A stretch of 64,000 bases of DNA, from positions 1 to 64,000 of the forward strand of contig JAFIGU010000081.1 in NCBI GenBank assembly GCA_017849555.1, written 5' to 3'. Below the pieces are notes generated by a model that saw only the letters and a list, made by a program, of their open reading frames with translations, had not been told where the DNA came from and did no database searches. This document shows, piece by piece, positions 6,812 to 15,533 of this stretch. A program made the position numbers and the translations under genes. Source of the stretch: Sphingomonas sp. Lineage in GTDB: Bacteria > Pseudomonadota > Alphaproteobacteria > Sphingomonadales > Sphingomonadaceae. Numbering within the stretch: the first letter of the stretch is position 1; every line of letters starts with the position of its first letter.

Positions 6812-7525
6812 TCACGCGTCGACGACGCGGAACACCGCCCCCGTTCCGGCATTGCGGACCAGATCGACCGCGCTGCCGTTCCAGTGATAGTCCAGATGCC
6901 GCCCCTGCACCGGCGCGGCGGCGCAATCGGGGTAGAACAGCGCGACGCATTCACCCCCCGGATAGCGCACGCTGGGATAGACGATGCCGTCCGCCTCCGA
7001 CGCGCGCACCTGTGCCGCAAAACGCTGCGCCGGGGCATAATCGTCCGGATCGAGCAAATCGTCCGCTCCCGCCGCGCGCAGATCGACGAGATCTCCCGAC
7101 ACGTTGAGCACGATCTCGCGGAACTGCGAGGTCCAGCCCGGCGGCTCGGCGGTGCGCGCCATGAAGCGCGCATGGTGGTGGATCGTCTCGAACAGCGCAG
7201 TCTCGTAGCGATCCCCGACATAGAGCACGCCATAATCGCCCGCCGAAAAGCGGCTCGGCCGGTCGGGGCTGACATGCGTGAACGAGGCCATCAGCCACGA
7301 CGCCCCCGGCCCGCCCACGCGGCGGTCGGCCGGCACCAGATCGAGGTTGCCGATCGTCGCCATGATGCGCGGATTGGTCTTCTGCTCGGCCGAGAGCAGC
7401 AGCGGCCAGTCGGCCGGATCGGCGATATCCTCGAACAGGTCGATCGGCGGAAACAGACTGCGGATGATCCGTACCGCGCCCTTCCATTCGAGATGCGTGG
7501 TCGCGGCCTCGGCCGCCGTCACCAC
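6812..7525 (-). CDS. RES-domain toxin of a RES-Xre toxin-antitoxin module
   Basis: Protein of 237 residues with a RES domain from about residue 45 to 215. Known RES toxins degrade cellular NAD+ (an ADP-ribosyltransferase-like fold). Visible landmarks are the segment GDYGVLYVGDRYETALFETI with its Tyr and Glu residues, and VYPSVRYPGGECVALF near the end. The ATG at 7525 overlaps the antitoxin gene by 7 bases, the usual antitoxin-first layout. This copy is longer than minimal RES toxins (about 150 residues) because it keeps an N-terminal extension. Confidence 0.87.
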   Translation of the reverse strand: MVTAAEAATTHLEWKGAVRIIRSLFPPIDLFEDIADPADWPLLLSAEQKTNPRIMATIGNLDLVPADRRVGGPGASWLMASFTHVSPDRPSRFSAGDYGVLYVGDRYETALFETIHHHARFMARTAEPPGWTSQFREIVLNVSGDLVDLRAAGADDLLDPDDYAPAQRFAAQVRASEADGIVYPSVRYPGGECVALFYPDCAAAPVQGRHLDYHWNGSAVDLVRNAGTGAVFRVVDA

Positions 7526-7932
7526 CCGCCGCGCTCGGCGTCGAGATAACGCCGCACCCGCATGATATCGGTCAGTTCGCCGCCCAACATCACGTCGAGC
7601 GCGCTCGCGCCGGCGAAGGCGCGATTGGCGGCGCGCACCCAGCCATAACCGCGCTGCGGCTCGCTGAAGATGATCCTGAGCGCCTTATGGATGCCGAGCA
7701 GGTTGGAGAGCCGCGCGCGACCGTCGCGCGAGATCCGCCCCGGCCCTTCCGCCTTCCAGCGGCGATAGCTGCGCACCGGCATGTCGAGCAAGGTCGCGGC
7801 CTGCTCGTCGGTGACGCCCCATTTGCCGAACAGGTTGAGCGTGGCACGGAACATCGCCTCGCCCTCCTCCTGCGTAATCGGGTCGGCGCGGAACGCCTGG
7901 GGTGCGGTATCAACCGGCTGCAATGCCAACAT
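7519..7932 (-). CDS. Xre/MbcA/ParS-like antitoxin of the RES-Xre module
   Basis: Antitoxin of 137 residues. The first half is an Xre-like helix-turn-helix (FGKWGVTDEQAATLLDMP, then VRSYRRWKAEG). The second half is the toxin-binding MbcA/ParS domain with the usual WVRAANRAFAGASALDVML and RRYLDAERGGW. I choose the ATG at 7932, with GGAG 7 bases upstream, over a TTG two codons earlier. It begins 20 bases after the end of the adenylation-fusion gene. Three short palindromes just upstream are probable autoregulatory sites. Confidence 0.87.
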   Translation of the reverse strand: MLALQPVDTAPQAFRADPITQEEGEAMFRATLNLFGKWGVTDEQAATLLDMPVRSYRRWKAEGPGRISRDGRARLSNLLGIHKALRIIFSEPQRGYGWVRAANRAFAGASALDVMLGGELTDIMRVRRYLDAERGGW

Positions 7933-7940
7933 GGTCAATC

Positions 7941-7979
7941 TCCATATGGCATCATATATGGGATGTCAGGCCATATGGC
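7941..7979. promoter_or_regulatory. Three CATATG-type palindromes, candidate antitoxin operator
   Basis: CCATATGG (7942-7949), CATATATG (7953-7960) and GCCATATGGC (7970-7979) are perfect palindromes directly before the antitoxin start. The second overlaps the stop codon and the third lies in the last codons of the upstream gene. Outer palindrome centres are about 29 bases apart, close to three helical turns. Confidence 0.5.
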
Positions 7980-10537
7980 AATGTCACGCGCTTGCGAATA
8001 AGATCGTGGACCATGCGCGCGCGCGGCAGGATCAGATAGGCGCCGATCCCCAGCGCCAGCGATGCGATGATCTGCGCAACCCAAAATTCCCCGAATTTGG
8101 CGTGCAGGACGGTGTCGGTCACATACATCGGGAAGATGTTGAAGATATAAATATAGAAGCTTGCCGCGGCGATCATGATCATCATTCGCCCGGCGATGTC
8201 GGGCAGCGGGATCCGCCGCACGAAGACGATCAGCCCCGCCGCAACGAGCATCGCCGCGACATGCGCATCGTTCCATCCCCATGCCAGCGTGGAAACGGTC
8301 GCGAGCATCAGAAACAGCGCGAGACGCAGCGGCCGTCCCGCTTGGGCGATCGCCCAGCCCGTCGCGAAATAGACCAATGTCTGATCGGGGCTGCGGAAAG
8401 CGTGCCCGGCCGCATCGCCGACGCGACCGCCAATCAGGTGGATCATCAGCGCGGCCCCGGCAAATGCCATCCCGAAACCGGTCGGACGGAGCGTGGCGAA
8501 GCGGCGAACAGCGGGTATGGCGAGCAAGATACAGGTCACCGCCACGCACCAGGTCAGGCTTTCGATAAACCAATAGGGGTTGAGAATTCCGCCCCAATCG
8601 CCGTGGAACGTGCTGACGAACAATTGGTGCCGCCACAGGATATGCCGGTCATGGGCAAAGACCACCAGCATGATCGCGAGGTAAATCAGCAAGTAACGCC
8701 GCGCGAAATCGAGGAATACCGCCCCCGATCGCCCGGCGAGCAACCGTGTTCGTTGAAATCTCGCCCAGGTAAAGCCGGCCAGCATCATCAGGACGTCGGC
8801 ACCGCCCTGCATCCCGCCCAGCGCATGCTGGAACAGGATCAGCATGATCGCCAGGCACCGGACGATGATGTCGCTTTCCAGCCAGATCAAATGCCAATGC
8901 GCGTGGCGCGGCGCATCGGTCTGCGCCCGAGCACGTAATTGCGCGAGCGACAGTGTCTCCCAGCCTTCGGGCAAGGCGCCGAGCGCATCCTCGATCGCGA
9001 TCGAACATTGCACATAGCTGAGGGAATCGCCGCCGAGGCTCTCGAAACTGTCGGTCTCGGCAATCGGCATGCCATGCGCCAACCCCCGATAGAGCCGCGC
9101 GACCCGTTCGATCGCGCTGCCGTCTGCGAGGAGCAACCGCTCGCGGGCTGCATGCCCCGCACGAAGCACCGCCGCATAATCGATCTTGCCTCGCTGCGTG
9201 CGGGGCAGCGCGGCGAATTCGACGAATTCGAACAACGTAGCAGGAAGATCGAGCCCGCCCAGCGCCTGTCGTGCCTTGTCCAGATCCGCGGTCGCCGCGG
9301 CGGCGACCACCACCAATGCATCGTCACCGGCAACGCAACAGGTCGCCGCGCCGGCCGCGCGGCATCTTTCCTCCAGATCGTCGAGCCCGACCCGCAACCC
9401 GTACGCCTTCACGAAGCGGCTCTTGCGCCCGACGATGCGGAACAGCCCCGGTTCGATCTCGATCGCCAGATCGCCGGTGCGTAGCACGTCGGGACCGGGC
9501 GGATCGGCCATGTCGCGCCGCGCGGTGGCATAGCCCATCATCACATTGGGGCCGCGATAGACGAGTTCGCCCGGCTCGCCCGCGGCGACGCGCGCGCCCT
9601 GCCCGTTCTCCAACCACAGCTCGCCGCCGGGGATCGCCCGACCGATCGCGCCGGGATGCAGCGTCAATTGCTCGGGCGGAAGATAGGCGATGCGCGCCGT
9701 CGCCTCGGTCTGCCCGTACATGATGAACAACCGCGCCTCGCTGTCGCGCACCTGCCCGGCGATGCGCGCGACGAGATCGGGCGCCATCCGCCCCCCGGCC
9801 TGGGTCAGCGTGGTCAGGCTAACCGGCAGATCCGCCAACAGGCCGGCGCGGTCCATCAGTTCATAGCTGTGCGGCACCCCCGCGAGCCCGGTGACACCGT
9901 GCGTGTGCAGCATATCGCGGAAGGTCGCATCGGCGACGCTCGCCTCGGTCAGCACGATCGATCCCCCCACCGTCAGATGCGAGTTCACCACCGACAGCCC
10001 GTAGGAATAGGAAAGCGGCAAACTGGTGACCGCGCGATCGGCGGCGGTGAGGCCGAGATAGGCGGCAATCGACCGCGCATTGGCATCGAGCGCATTGGCG
10101 CTGAGCCGCACAAGCTTGGGGCTGCCGGTCGAGCCGGAGGTGGACAGCAACAACGCCAGATCGGGGTGCGGTTCAAGTTCCCACGCGGCTGGCGTCGCCT
10201 CCAGCCGCCACGCGCCGCTTGCCTCATCGAGCAGATAGCGCGCGTCGGGCCGATAATGATCGAGAATATGTCCGGCCGCGGCCGCCTCGTGATGCATGAT
10301 CACCGGGGTGCCCGAGCGGAGCGCTCCGAGATATGCAACCACCGCTTCGACCCGGTTTCGCGCCTCGACCGCCAGCAGCAGGATTTCGTCGGGCAGGGCA
10401 GCGGCAAAGTCGTCGGCCAACCCCGCGAGCTGGTCGAACGAAATCGATCGGCCATCCTCGCAGACCAATGCCGGTGCGGCACCCCATTGCTGCAGCGTCG
10501 CCGCGAAGAGCGGCGGCGCTCTACCCCTGCCTGCCAC
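7952..10537 (-). CDS. Adenylation domain, carrier domain and membrane acyltransferase-3 domain in one chain
   Basis: An 861-residue fusion. Residues 1-440 form an AMP-binding adenylation domain (phosphate loop STSGSTGSPK near 132-141, YGQTEATARIAY, then TGDLAIEIEPGLFRIVGRKS). Residues about 455-540 look like an acyl or aryl carrier domain with the phosphopantetheine Ser in LGGDSLSY near residue 502. From about 555 to the end lie some ten membrane helices with FQHALGGMQGGADVLMMLAG, resembling acyltransferase-3 proteins. This suggests that an acid is activated, loaded on the carrier, and passed to a membrane-side acceptor such as a glycan or lipid. The start is a GTG with AGGGGA close upstream; the next in-frame starts are possible. 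Confidence 0.8.
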   Translation of the reverse strand: MAGRGRAPPLFAATLQQWGAAPALVCEDGRSISFDQLAGLADDFAAALPDEILLLAVEARNRVEAVVAYLGALRSGTPVIMHHEAAAAGHILDHYRPDARYLLDEASGAWRLEATPAAWELEPHPDLALLLSTSGSTGSPKLVRLSANALDANARSIAAYLGLTAADRAVTSLPLSYSYGLSVVNSHLTVGGSIVLTEASVADATFRDMLHTHGVTGLAGVPHSYELMDRAGLLADLPVSLTTLTQAGGRMAPDLVARIAGQVRDSEARLFIMYGQTEATARIAYLPPEQLTLHPGAIGRAIPGGELWLENGQGARVAAGEPGELVYRGPNVMMGYATARRDMADPPGPDVLRTGDLAIEIEPGLFRIVGRKSRFVKAYGLRVGLDDLEERCRAAGAATCCVAGDDALVVVAAAATADLDKARQALGGLDLPATLFEFVEFAALPRTQRGKIDYAAVLRAGHAARERLLLADGSAIERVARLYRGLAHGMPIAETDSFESLGGDSLSYVQCSIAIEDALGALPEGWETLSLAQLRARAQTDAPRHAHWHLIWLESDIIVRCLAIMLILFQHALGGMQGGADVLMMLAGFTWARFQRTRLLAGRSGAVFLDFARRYLLIYLAIMLVVFAHDRHILWRHQLFVSTFHGDWGGILNPYWFIESLTWCVAVTCILLAIPAVRRFATLRPTGFGMAFAGAALMIHLIGGRVGDAAGHAFRSPDQTLVYFATGWAIAQAGRPLRLALFLMLATVSTLAWGWNDAHVAAMLVAAGLIVFVRRIPLPDIAGRMMIMIAAASFYIYIFNIFPMYVTDTVLHAKFGEFWVAQIIASLALGIGAYLILPRARMVHDLIRKRVTLPYGLTSHI

Positions 10538-10658
10538 TCCCCTGTCACCCCAAATTCGTTATCGATTCGGTGAACAGTTCATTAACATTATTGAACTTTA
10601 GGAAGAAGACCCCGCGCAGTGCCGATCGCCGCCTGTCCCGATTGCGGACAGCGGCCGC

Positions 10659-11375
10659 TCAGTCGGCGCGCCAGCGAAAGGCGATAGCGGTGTCGCCGAC
10701 CGCGTCGCCGTGCCGGTCGAACCGCCGTTCGACGATCAGCCCGTTATCGCCGGCGTCGACCAGCACGATCGTGCTGCAGCGCGTGCCATAGGCCGTGTCG
10801 CGGACGAAGATCGGCGCCGGATCGTCATCGGTCCCGGCCGCCGGGGTCGCGTCGCGCAGCCCGGCGAACAGCGCCTCGCGATCATGTTCCGCGCCGCTGA
10901 GCCAGCGGGCGATCACCTCGCTCAGCCGGATCGTCTTGCGCCACGGCGGATCGAGCGGGCCGTTCGACATGGCATGAAGCCCGGGCGCGAGCGCGCGCGC
11001 CAGCGGCGTGGGGCGGTTAGACAGGAACAGCGCATCGTCGTCGCCGATCGTCACCGCGTTGAACGGATTGTAATCGCCGAGCCGCTCGGTCGGCGGCACG
11101 ATCCCCGTCGCGAGCCCGGTAACCAGCGCGCCGCGCGACGCACGCGACGGATCGGGAGCGCCGAACCCGCGCAAATTGGTCACCGCGGCGAACCGCCCAG
11201 GCGCGGCGACCGCCAGCCACGTCCCGCCGGCCTGCGCATCGCGCCCGGCGATGATCGTACCGTCGGGCCAGCGCTGTAGCGCCTCGGCCGGGCGATCGTG
11301 GAATTCGTCGCGATTGGCGGCGACCACCAGCTTCCAACGCGGATCAGCCCGCCAGGCGATTGCAAGCACACACAT
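10659..11375 (-). CDS. NRDE (TANGO2-like) family protein
   Basis: A 238-residue protein with the family-defining AANRDEFHDRPAEAL near the N-terminus, followed by AGRDAQAGGTWLAVA and VTNLRGF, all conserved in the NRDE/TANGO2 family (Ntn-hydrolase-like fold; the human homologue is linked to haem and lipid handling). The Cys directly after Met (MCVLAIAW) is typical and could be the N-terminal nucleophile. Biochemical role unsettled. No operon partner: the next gene starts 160 bases away on the other strand. Confidence 0.88.
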   Translation of the reverse strand: MCVLAIAWRADPRWKLVVAANRDEFHDRPAEALQRWPDGTIIAGRDAQAGGTWLAVAAPGRFAAVTNLRGFGAPDPSRASRGALVTGLATGIVPPTERLGDYNPFNAVTIGDDDALFLSNRPTPLARALAPGLHAMSNGPLDPPWRKTIRLSEVIARWLSGAEHDREALFAGLRDATPAAGTDDDPAPIFVRDTAYGTRCSTIVLVDAGDNGLIVERRFDRHGDAVGDTAIAFRWRAD

Positions 11376-11535
11376 AAGCGCGCTTGTTCCAGCACTTCAC
11401 CGCAATCGCAACAGCGGCGCCGTGGTTAATGCCGAACTTGCCATAAAGCGGCGGAAGCGCGATGCTGCCGCCCACCGCGACGGAACGACTCGCCTCCGCC
11501 GGCCCGCCGCGGTCCGGGGTGAAGGGGTGAGTGAG

Positions 11536-12195
11536 ATGGACATTGACCGGCTGAAACCGCGCGCGGGGCTGCCCGCGGCGCGTGTCGTGCGACGCACCAC
11601 GATCAGTTGCGGCCCGCTCTATATCGTCCGCGAGGAGCATCGCTTCGCGCGCGATATCGCCGGCGATACGTTCGTCCCGGCGGTGCGCCGACGCGCCCGG
11701 TTCGCCGGCTGGCGAGTGGTTGGCGCGGCGGTGCTGGGATGCGTAGGGATCGGCGGGATCGCGCTCGCCGCCACCGGCGTGCCCACGCGCGGCGATTATG
11801 TCGTCAGCATCCCGATCCCCGATTCGGTGCCGGCGGTTTTCGCGGACGCGGGAAAAGCCGTCGCGCGCCACCGTCCGCGCCGTGCGCCGGCGGCCGCGCA
11901 GGCGGTGCCCGCCCCCGTCCCCGCTGACGCGACCGAGATCATATCCGCGCGGTCGCTGGGCGACGCGACGACCGCCGCATTCGCCAGCCGCGCCGCGGCG
12001 ATCGACGCGGCGTTGCGCAGCGGCGACATGCAGGAATGGCGCGACGCCAGGGCCGGCGAACGCGGGTTCGTCGTCGCCGGCCCGGCCGATCGCGACGGCA
12101 CGCAGACCTGCCGCAACCTCTCGATCCTCACCCGCGGATCGGGCGACAGCCAGGAACGCGTCGACCAGCAGCGCCAGTGCCGCGCGGGCGGGTAG
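11536..12195 (+). CDS. Single-pass envelope protein with surface-antigen-like C-terminus
   Basis: A 219-residue protein of uncertain function. The first 55 residues are cytoplasmic and Arg-rich, followed by one membrane segment (WRVVGAAVLGCVGIGGIALAA) and an Ala/Pro/Arg-rich periplasmic stretch. The end (SGDMQEWRDARAGERGFVVA, then TCRNLSILTRGSGDSQERVD) recalls the RT0821/17-kDa surface-antigen C-terminus with its conserved Cys. I take the ATG at 11536 because GAAGGGG precedes it by about 8 bases, though the frame is open further upstream. Confidence 0.6.
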   Translation: MDIDRLKPRAGLPAARVVRRTTISCGPLYIVREEHRFARDIAGDTFVPAVRRRARFAGWRVVGAAVLGCVGIGGIALAATGVPTRGDYVVSIPIPDSVPAVFADAGKAVARHRPRRAPAAAQAVPAPVPADATEIISARSLGDATTAAFASRAAAIDAALRSGDMQEWRDARAGERGFVVAGPADRDGTQTCRNLSILTRGSGDSQERVDQQRQCRAGG

Positions 12196-12232
12196 ACTTT
12201 CGTTCGTTGCCCAAGAGCGATTACGAAACCCC

Positions 12233-12292
12233 GTGTGCTCCCGCGAAGGCGGGAGCCCGGACCGGGTCCCCGCCTTCGCGGGGACACAAGGG
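12233..12292. repeat. Palindromic intergenic repeat, family A
   Basis: GTGCTCCCGCGAAGGCGGGA followed by its near mirror, CCCCGCCTTCGCGGGGACAC. The same unit occurs inverted at 60031-60092 and as fragments near 38539 and 41616. The 300-base gap 12196-12498 holds nothing else clear except a decayed family C piece at about 12321-12377. Confidence 0.65.
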
Positions 12293-12498
12293 GACGCCGA
12301 CACGCGGCGCCGTGAAGTGCGGGCCTTTCTTCCTCGCGAAGACGGACAGCCCTTCGACAGGCGCGGGACGAACGGCTAGCTGAGCCGCTGCAACGCGAAC
12401 CGCCATAACTTCTGTTATCGAAACATTGACAGCGCGGCCGTCGCTGGGCCAGTCTCTCGCGATGCGCGGCGCCAGACCGTGCCCCATGGAGAGCAGGC

Positions 12499-13611
12499 AT
12501 GGTGCTGACAAAAGGGGATGATTTCCCGATCCACCAGACGCCGGAGCCGGTCGCTTACGCCGGCACCGATCGCAATTTCTACGACCGCTATTTCTTCAAC
12601 GGCTACACCCCCAATGCCGATACCGACGGCTTCTTCGCGGTGGCGATGGGGGTCTATCCGCACCTCAACGTGATCGACGCCGCCTTCTGCTGGCTGATCG
12701 GCGGCAAGCAGGTCAACCTCCACGCCAGCCGCGGGCTGGGGATGGAACGGATGGATACCCGCGTCGGCCCGATCGGCATCGAGGTGATCGAGCCGCTCAG
12801 GCAATTGCGCGTCACCGTCGCCGCCCCCGAGCACGGCATCGCCGCCGATATCGTCTTCACCGGCCGCGCTTTTCCGCAGGAGGAGCCGCGCTTCATCCGC
12901 CGCAACGGCCCGCGCACGCTGATGGATGTGACGCGTCTGACCCAGAACGGGCGCTACCAAGGCTGGATCGAGGTCGACGGCACCCGCACCGACATCAGCG
13001 GCTGGGTCGGCACGCGCGACCGTTCCTGGGGCGTGCGGCCGATCGGCGCGCCCGACGCCCAGCCGCACAGCCCCCCGCTCCCGCCGCAATTCTTCTGGCT
13101 GTGGAGCCCGTGCGTGATGGAGGGCGGCGAGCTTTATTGCCACACCAACGACGACGCGCATGGCCGCTTCTGGAACCGTCGCGCGACCTGGCGCCCCGAA
13201 GGCGGCGGCGCTGACGACGAACATCATTATGATGCCGCCGATTATACGATCGAGTGGCGCAAGGGCACGCGCAATGCCGCGCGCGCCGCGCTCTCGCTCC
13301 ACGATGCGGCGGGTGAAACGCGTGTCGCCTTCGATATCGGCGCGACCTTCATGATGCTCGGGCTCGGCTACGGCCATCCGCAATGGGCACACGGCCGGCA
13401 CCACGGCGAGGCGGTGACGGTCGAGCGCGAGGATCTCGTTCCCGCCGAGCTCGATCCGCTGCTGCCGCATCACCTGCATATCCAGGCTTTGGTCGCGGTG
13501 ACGATGACCGCGCCCGACGGCTCGGTGAAGCGCGGCCGCGGCGTGCTCGAACAGCTCGTCGTCGGGCCGCACGCGCCGTCCGGCTTTCACGCCGCGCTGG
13601 ATCCGGCATGA
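12499..13611 (+). CDS. CrtC/AttH-like conserved protein upstream of a phosphotransferase
   Basis: A 370-residue soluble protein without a signal peptide. It is rich in beta-strand segments and Trp/His motifs (GYTPNADTDGFFAVAMGVYP, DISGWVGTRDRSWGVRPIG, FFWLWSPCVMEGGELYCHTN). This pattern fits the double-lipocalin AttH/carotenoid 1,2-hydratase superfamily, but that placement is from memory of the fold. GGAGAGCAGGC precedes the ATG. It overlaps the following kinase-like gene by 4 bases (ATGA), and the pair is common near acyl-CoA dehydrogenase clusters. A role in hydrating or isomerising a hydrophobic substrate is inference. Confidence 0.6.
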   Translation: MVLTKGDDFPIHQTPEPVAYAGTDRNFYDRYFFNGYTPNADTDGFFAVAMGVYPHLNVIDAAFCWLIGGKQVNLHASRGLGMERMDTRVGPIGIEVIEPLRQLRVTVAAPEHGIAADIVFTGRAFPQEEPRFIRRNGPRTLMDVTRLTQNGRYQGWIEVDGTRTDISGWVGTRDRSWGVRPIGAPDAQPHSPPLPPQFFWLWSPCVMEGGELYCHTNDDAHGRFWNRRATWRPEGGGADDEHHYDAADYTIEWRKGTRNAARAALSLHDAAGETRVAFDIGATFMMLGLGYGHPQWAHGRHHGEAVTVEREDLVPAELDPLLPHHLHIQALVAVTMTAPDGSVKRGRGVLEQLVVGPHAPSGFHAALDPA

Positions 13612-15020
13612 GCGATATCGGGCCGGCGATCGAGGCCTATCTCACCCGCTTGTGGGAAACGCCGGTGGTGATCCGCGATCTCGCGCGCATCCCCGGCGGG
13701 GCGAGCCGCGAGACCTATCGCTTCGATGCCTTCGTCGATGGCGAGCGGCGGCGGCTGATCCTGCGGCGCGAGCCGGCGTCGGGGTTGATCGATACCGAGA
13801 GCGAGACCGAATTCCGCGCCTATCGGAGCGCGGCCGGGGTCGTGCCCGTGCCGCGCGCGATCGCGCTGGAAAAGGGCGGCGCGGAGCTGGAGCGGCCGTT
13901 CTTTCTGATGGAGCGGATCGACGACGGCGTGGTAGTCGGCCCGTTCGACCGCGCCGGGTTCGGCAATCATGCCGAGGCGCTGGGCGAGCAATTCTTCGCC
14001 GCGCTCGGGCGGCTCGCCGCACATGATGCGAGCGCGTCGCCGCTCGCCGCGCATCTCGACGCGCCGGCGCCCGACCAATGCTGGCGCATCGCGCTCGATT
14101 ATTGGGAAAAGGTGATCGACACCGATGCGTTCGCGCCGCAGCCGATCGTCCGCGCCGCGATCCGCCGGCTGCGCGCGACGCCGCCGCCGCCCGCCGCCCG
14201 CATCGCGCTGGTTCACGGCGATTATCGTTCGGGCAATATGATGCACGACGGCGCCGGGCGGATGCTGGCGATGTTCGATTGGGAAATGGCGCATTTCGGC
14301 GATCCGCTCGAAGATCTCGGCTGGGCGCTGAACCCGGTGTGGGACCATTTCCAGCCCGGCCGCGCGTGCGGCATGGTCTCCCCCGAGCGCGCGCTGGCGA
14401 TCTGGCAGGCGTCGAGCGGGGTCGTCCCCGACCCCGCCGCGCTCGACTGGTGGCGGCTGTTCAATGCGGTCAAGGGCAGCGCGATCTGGACTTCGGCGTT
14501 CCGCGAATTTGTGACCGGCGGGCGCACCGATCCGGTGCTCGGCCTCTCGGGCTGGTATGTCCAGCGCCGCCAGGATGCGGTGATCGCTGCGATGCTGTCG
14601 GGCACCCCCACCGTCCCGACCGCGCGGGACGAGGCACAGAGCGATCTCGGCCATATCCTCACCGGCACCGGGCTGACGGCTGCCGGCGCCGGCATGGCCG
14701 CGAGCGCGCACGATGCGTTCGGCGGCGCGACCTTCACGATCACCGGGGTCCTGTCGCTGCTCGCCGCGGAGGAGGCGGAGAAAGCCGCGGCGTGGCGGCT
14801 GGCCGATATCGCCGCGATGCGCGCATTGCTCGGCGACGAAGCGCCGCGCGAGGAGACGCAGGAGATGACGCTTTCCGCGCTCGACGCGCGCTGGGCTCAG
14901 CTCGCCGCGGTTTTGATCGCGCATCATGATCGCGTCGCGGCGGAGGGTGGCGACGAAAGCGCGTTGCTCGCTTTCTATCGCGAGAGTGCGGCGCGGCGCG
15001 AGCTGGCCTGGCCGGGGTAG
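13608..15020 (+). CDS. Phosphotransferase (ACAD10/aminoglycoside-kinase-like)
   Basis: A 470-residue protein with an APH-type kinase domain over residues 20-330: IPGGASRETYRFDAF (nucleotide loop), LVHGDYRSGNMM (catalytic loop) and MFDWEMAHFGDPLEDLGW (metal site). The last 120 residues are a helical tail. Homologous kinase domains of ACAD10/11 and bacterial LvaA phosphorylate 4-hydroxyacyl-CoA esters before beta-oxidation, so a hydroxylated acyl-CoA is the likely substrate here rather than an antibiotic. The ATG at 13608 overlaps the previous stop as ATGA; open frame further upstream is a shadow. Confidence 0.85.
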   Translation: MSDIGPAIEAYLTRLWETPVVIRDLARIPGGASRETYRFDAFVDGERRRLILRREPASGLIDTESETEFRAYRSAAGVVPVPRAIALEKGGAELERPFFLMERIDDGVVVGPFDRAGFGNHAEALGEQFFAALGRLAAHDASASPLAAHLDAPAPDQCWRIALDYWEKVIDTDAFAPQPIVRAAIRRLRATPPPPAARIALVHGDYRSGNMMHDGAGRMLAMFDWEMAHFGDPLEDLGWALNPVWDHFQPGRACGMVSPERALAIWQASSGVVPDPAALDWWRLFNAVKGSAIWTSAFREFVTGGRTDPVLGLSGWYVQRRQDAVIAAMLSGTPTVPTARDEAQSDLGHILTGTGLTAAGAGMAASAHDAFGGATFTITGVLSLLAAEEAEKAAAWRLADIAAMRALLGDEAPREETQEMTLSALDARWAQLAAVLIAHHDRVAAEGGDESALLAFYRESAARRELAWPG

Positions 15021-15030
15021 GCGTCGCGCG

Positions 15031-15381
15031 TCAGAGCTGCAGCCCGAACCGCGGCCCGAGCCAGGTCATCGCCGCATAAAGCGCGATCGTCAGCGCGCAT
15101 CCGGCGACGAGCGCGACCCAGAAGCCGATGCCGTGCCGCAACAGCAGCGGGATGAGCAGGAACATCGGCAGCGACGGGAGGACATACCAGAAGGTCGCCC
15201 CGGCATGCGCCGCCATATTCTCGGCATCGGGCCGATCGTGCCACAGCCACATCATCCCGAGCACCGACACCAGCGGCAGCGACGCGGTCAGCGCGCCTAA
15301 GCCGGGGTAGCGTTTCGCGAGCGTCGAGGCGATCGCGATCAATATCCCCGAAATGGCGGCCTTGAGGGCGAGGTAAAGCAT
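15031..15381 (-). CDS. DUF3147-type inner-membrane protein
   Basis: A 116-residue membrane protein with four hydrophobic helices (LALKAAISGILIAIAST, LTASLPLVSVLGMMWLW, TFWYVLPSLPMFLLIPLLL, FWVALVAGCALTIALYAAM), matching the DUF3147 family in length and in the conserved KRYPGLGALTASLPL. Function unknown. The ATG at 15381 is chosen because the residues upstream, although open, run through a repeat element. Convergent with the kinase gene. Confidence 0.75.
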   Translation of the reverse strand: MLYLALKAAISGILIAIASTLAKRYPGLGALTASLPLVSVLGMMWLWHDRPDAENMAAHAGATFWYVLPSLPMFLLIPLLLRHGIGFWVALVAGCALTIALYAAMTWLGPRFGLQL

Positions 15382-15415
15382 GGCCCTTGTTAGAGCATCA
15401 CACGTAAAATGCGAT

Positions 15416-15527
15416 CCACCCCGGCGAAGGGGCATCCCGCAAAGTAATACTTTGCTGGGACCCCGAAGGCCGGGGTCCAGCATCGGGCCGGTCGTAACTG
15501 AACCCCGGCCTTCGCTGGGGTGGTGGT
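15416..15527. repeat. Palindromic intergenic repeats, family B, with an AT-rich palindrome
   Basis: Two arms of an ACCCCGGCCTTCGCYGGGGT unit around GGGCCGGTCGTAACTG, plus a perfect palindrome GCAAAGTA-A-TACTTTGC at 15439-15455. Family B recurs at 38577-38645 and about 59984-60021. It may act as terminator between DUF3147 and the GST operon. Confidence 0.6.
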
Positions 15528-15533
15528 CCTCCC

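Noticed and set aside
13608..15020. Aminoglycoside-resistance function for the APH-like kinase
   Set aside because: The protein is 470 residues, coupled to a catabolic-type gene and matches the ACAD10/LvaA style; no resistance context is present.
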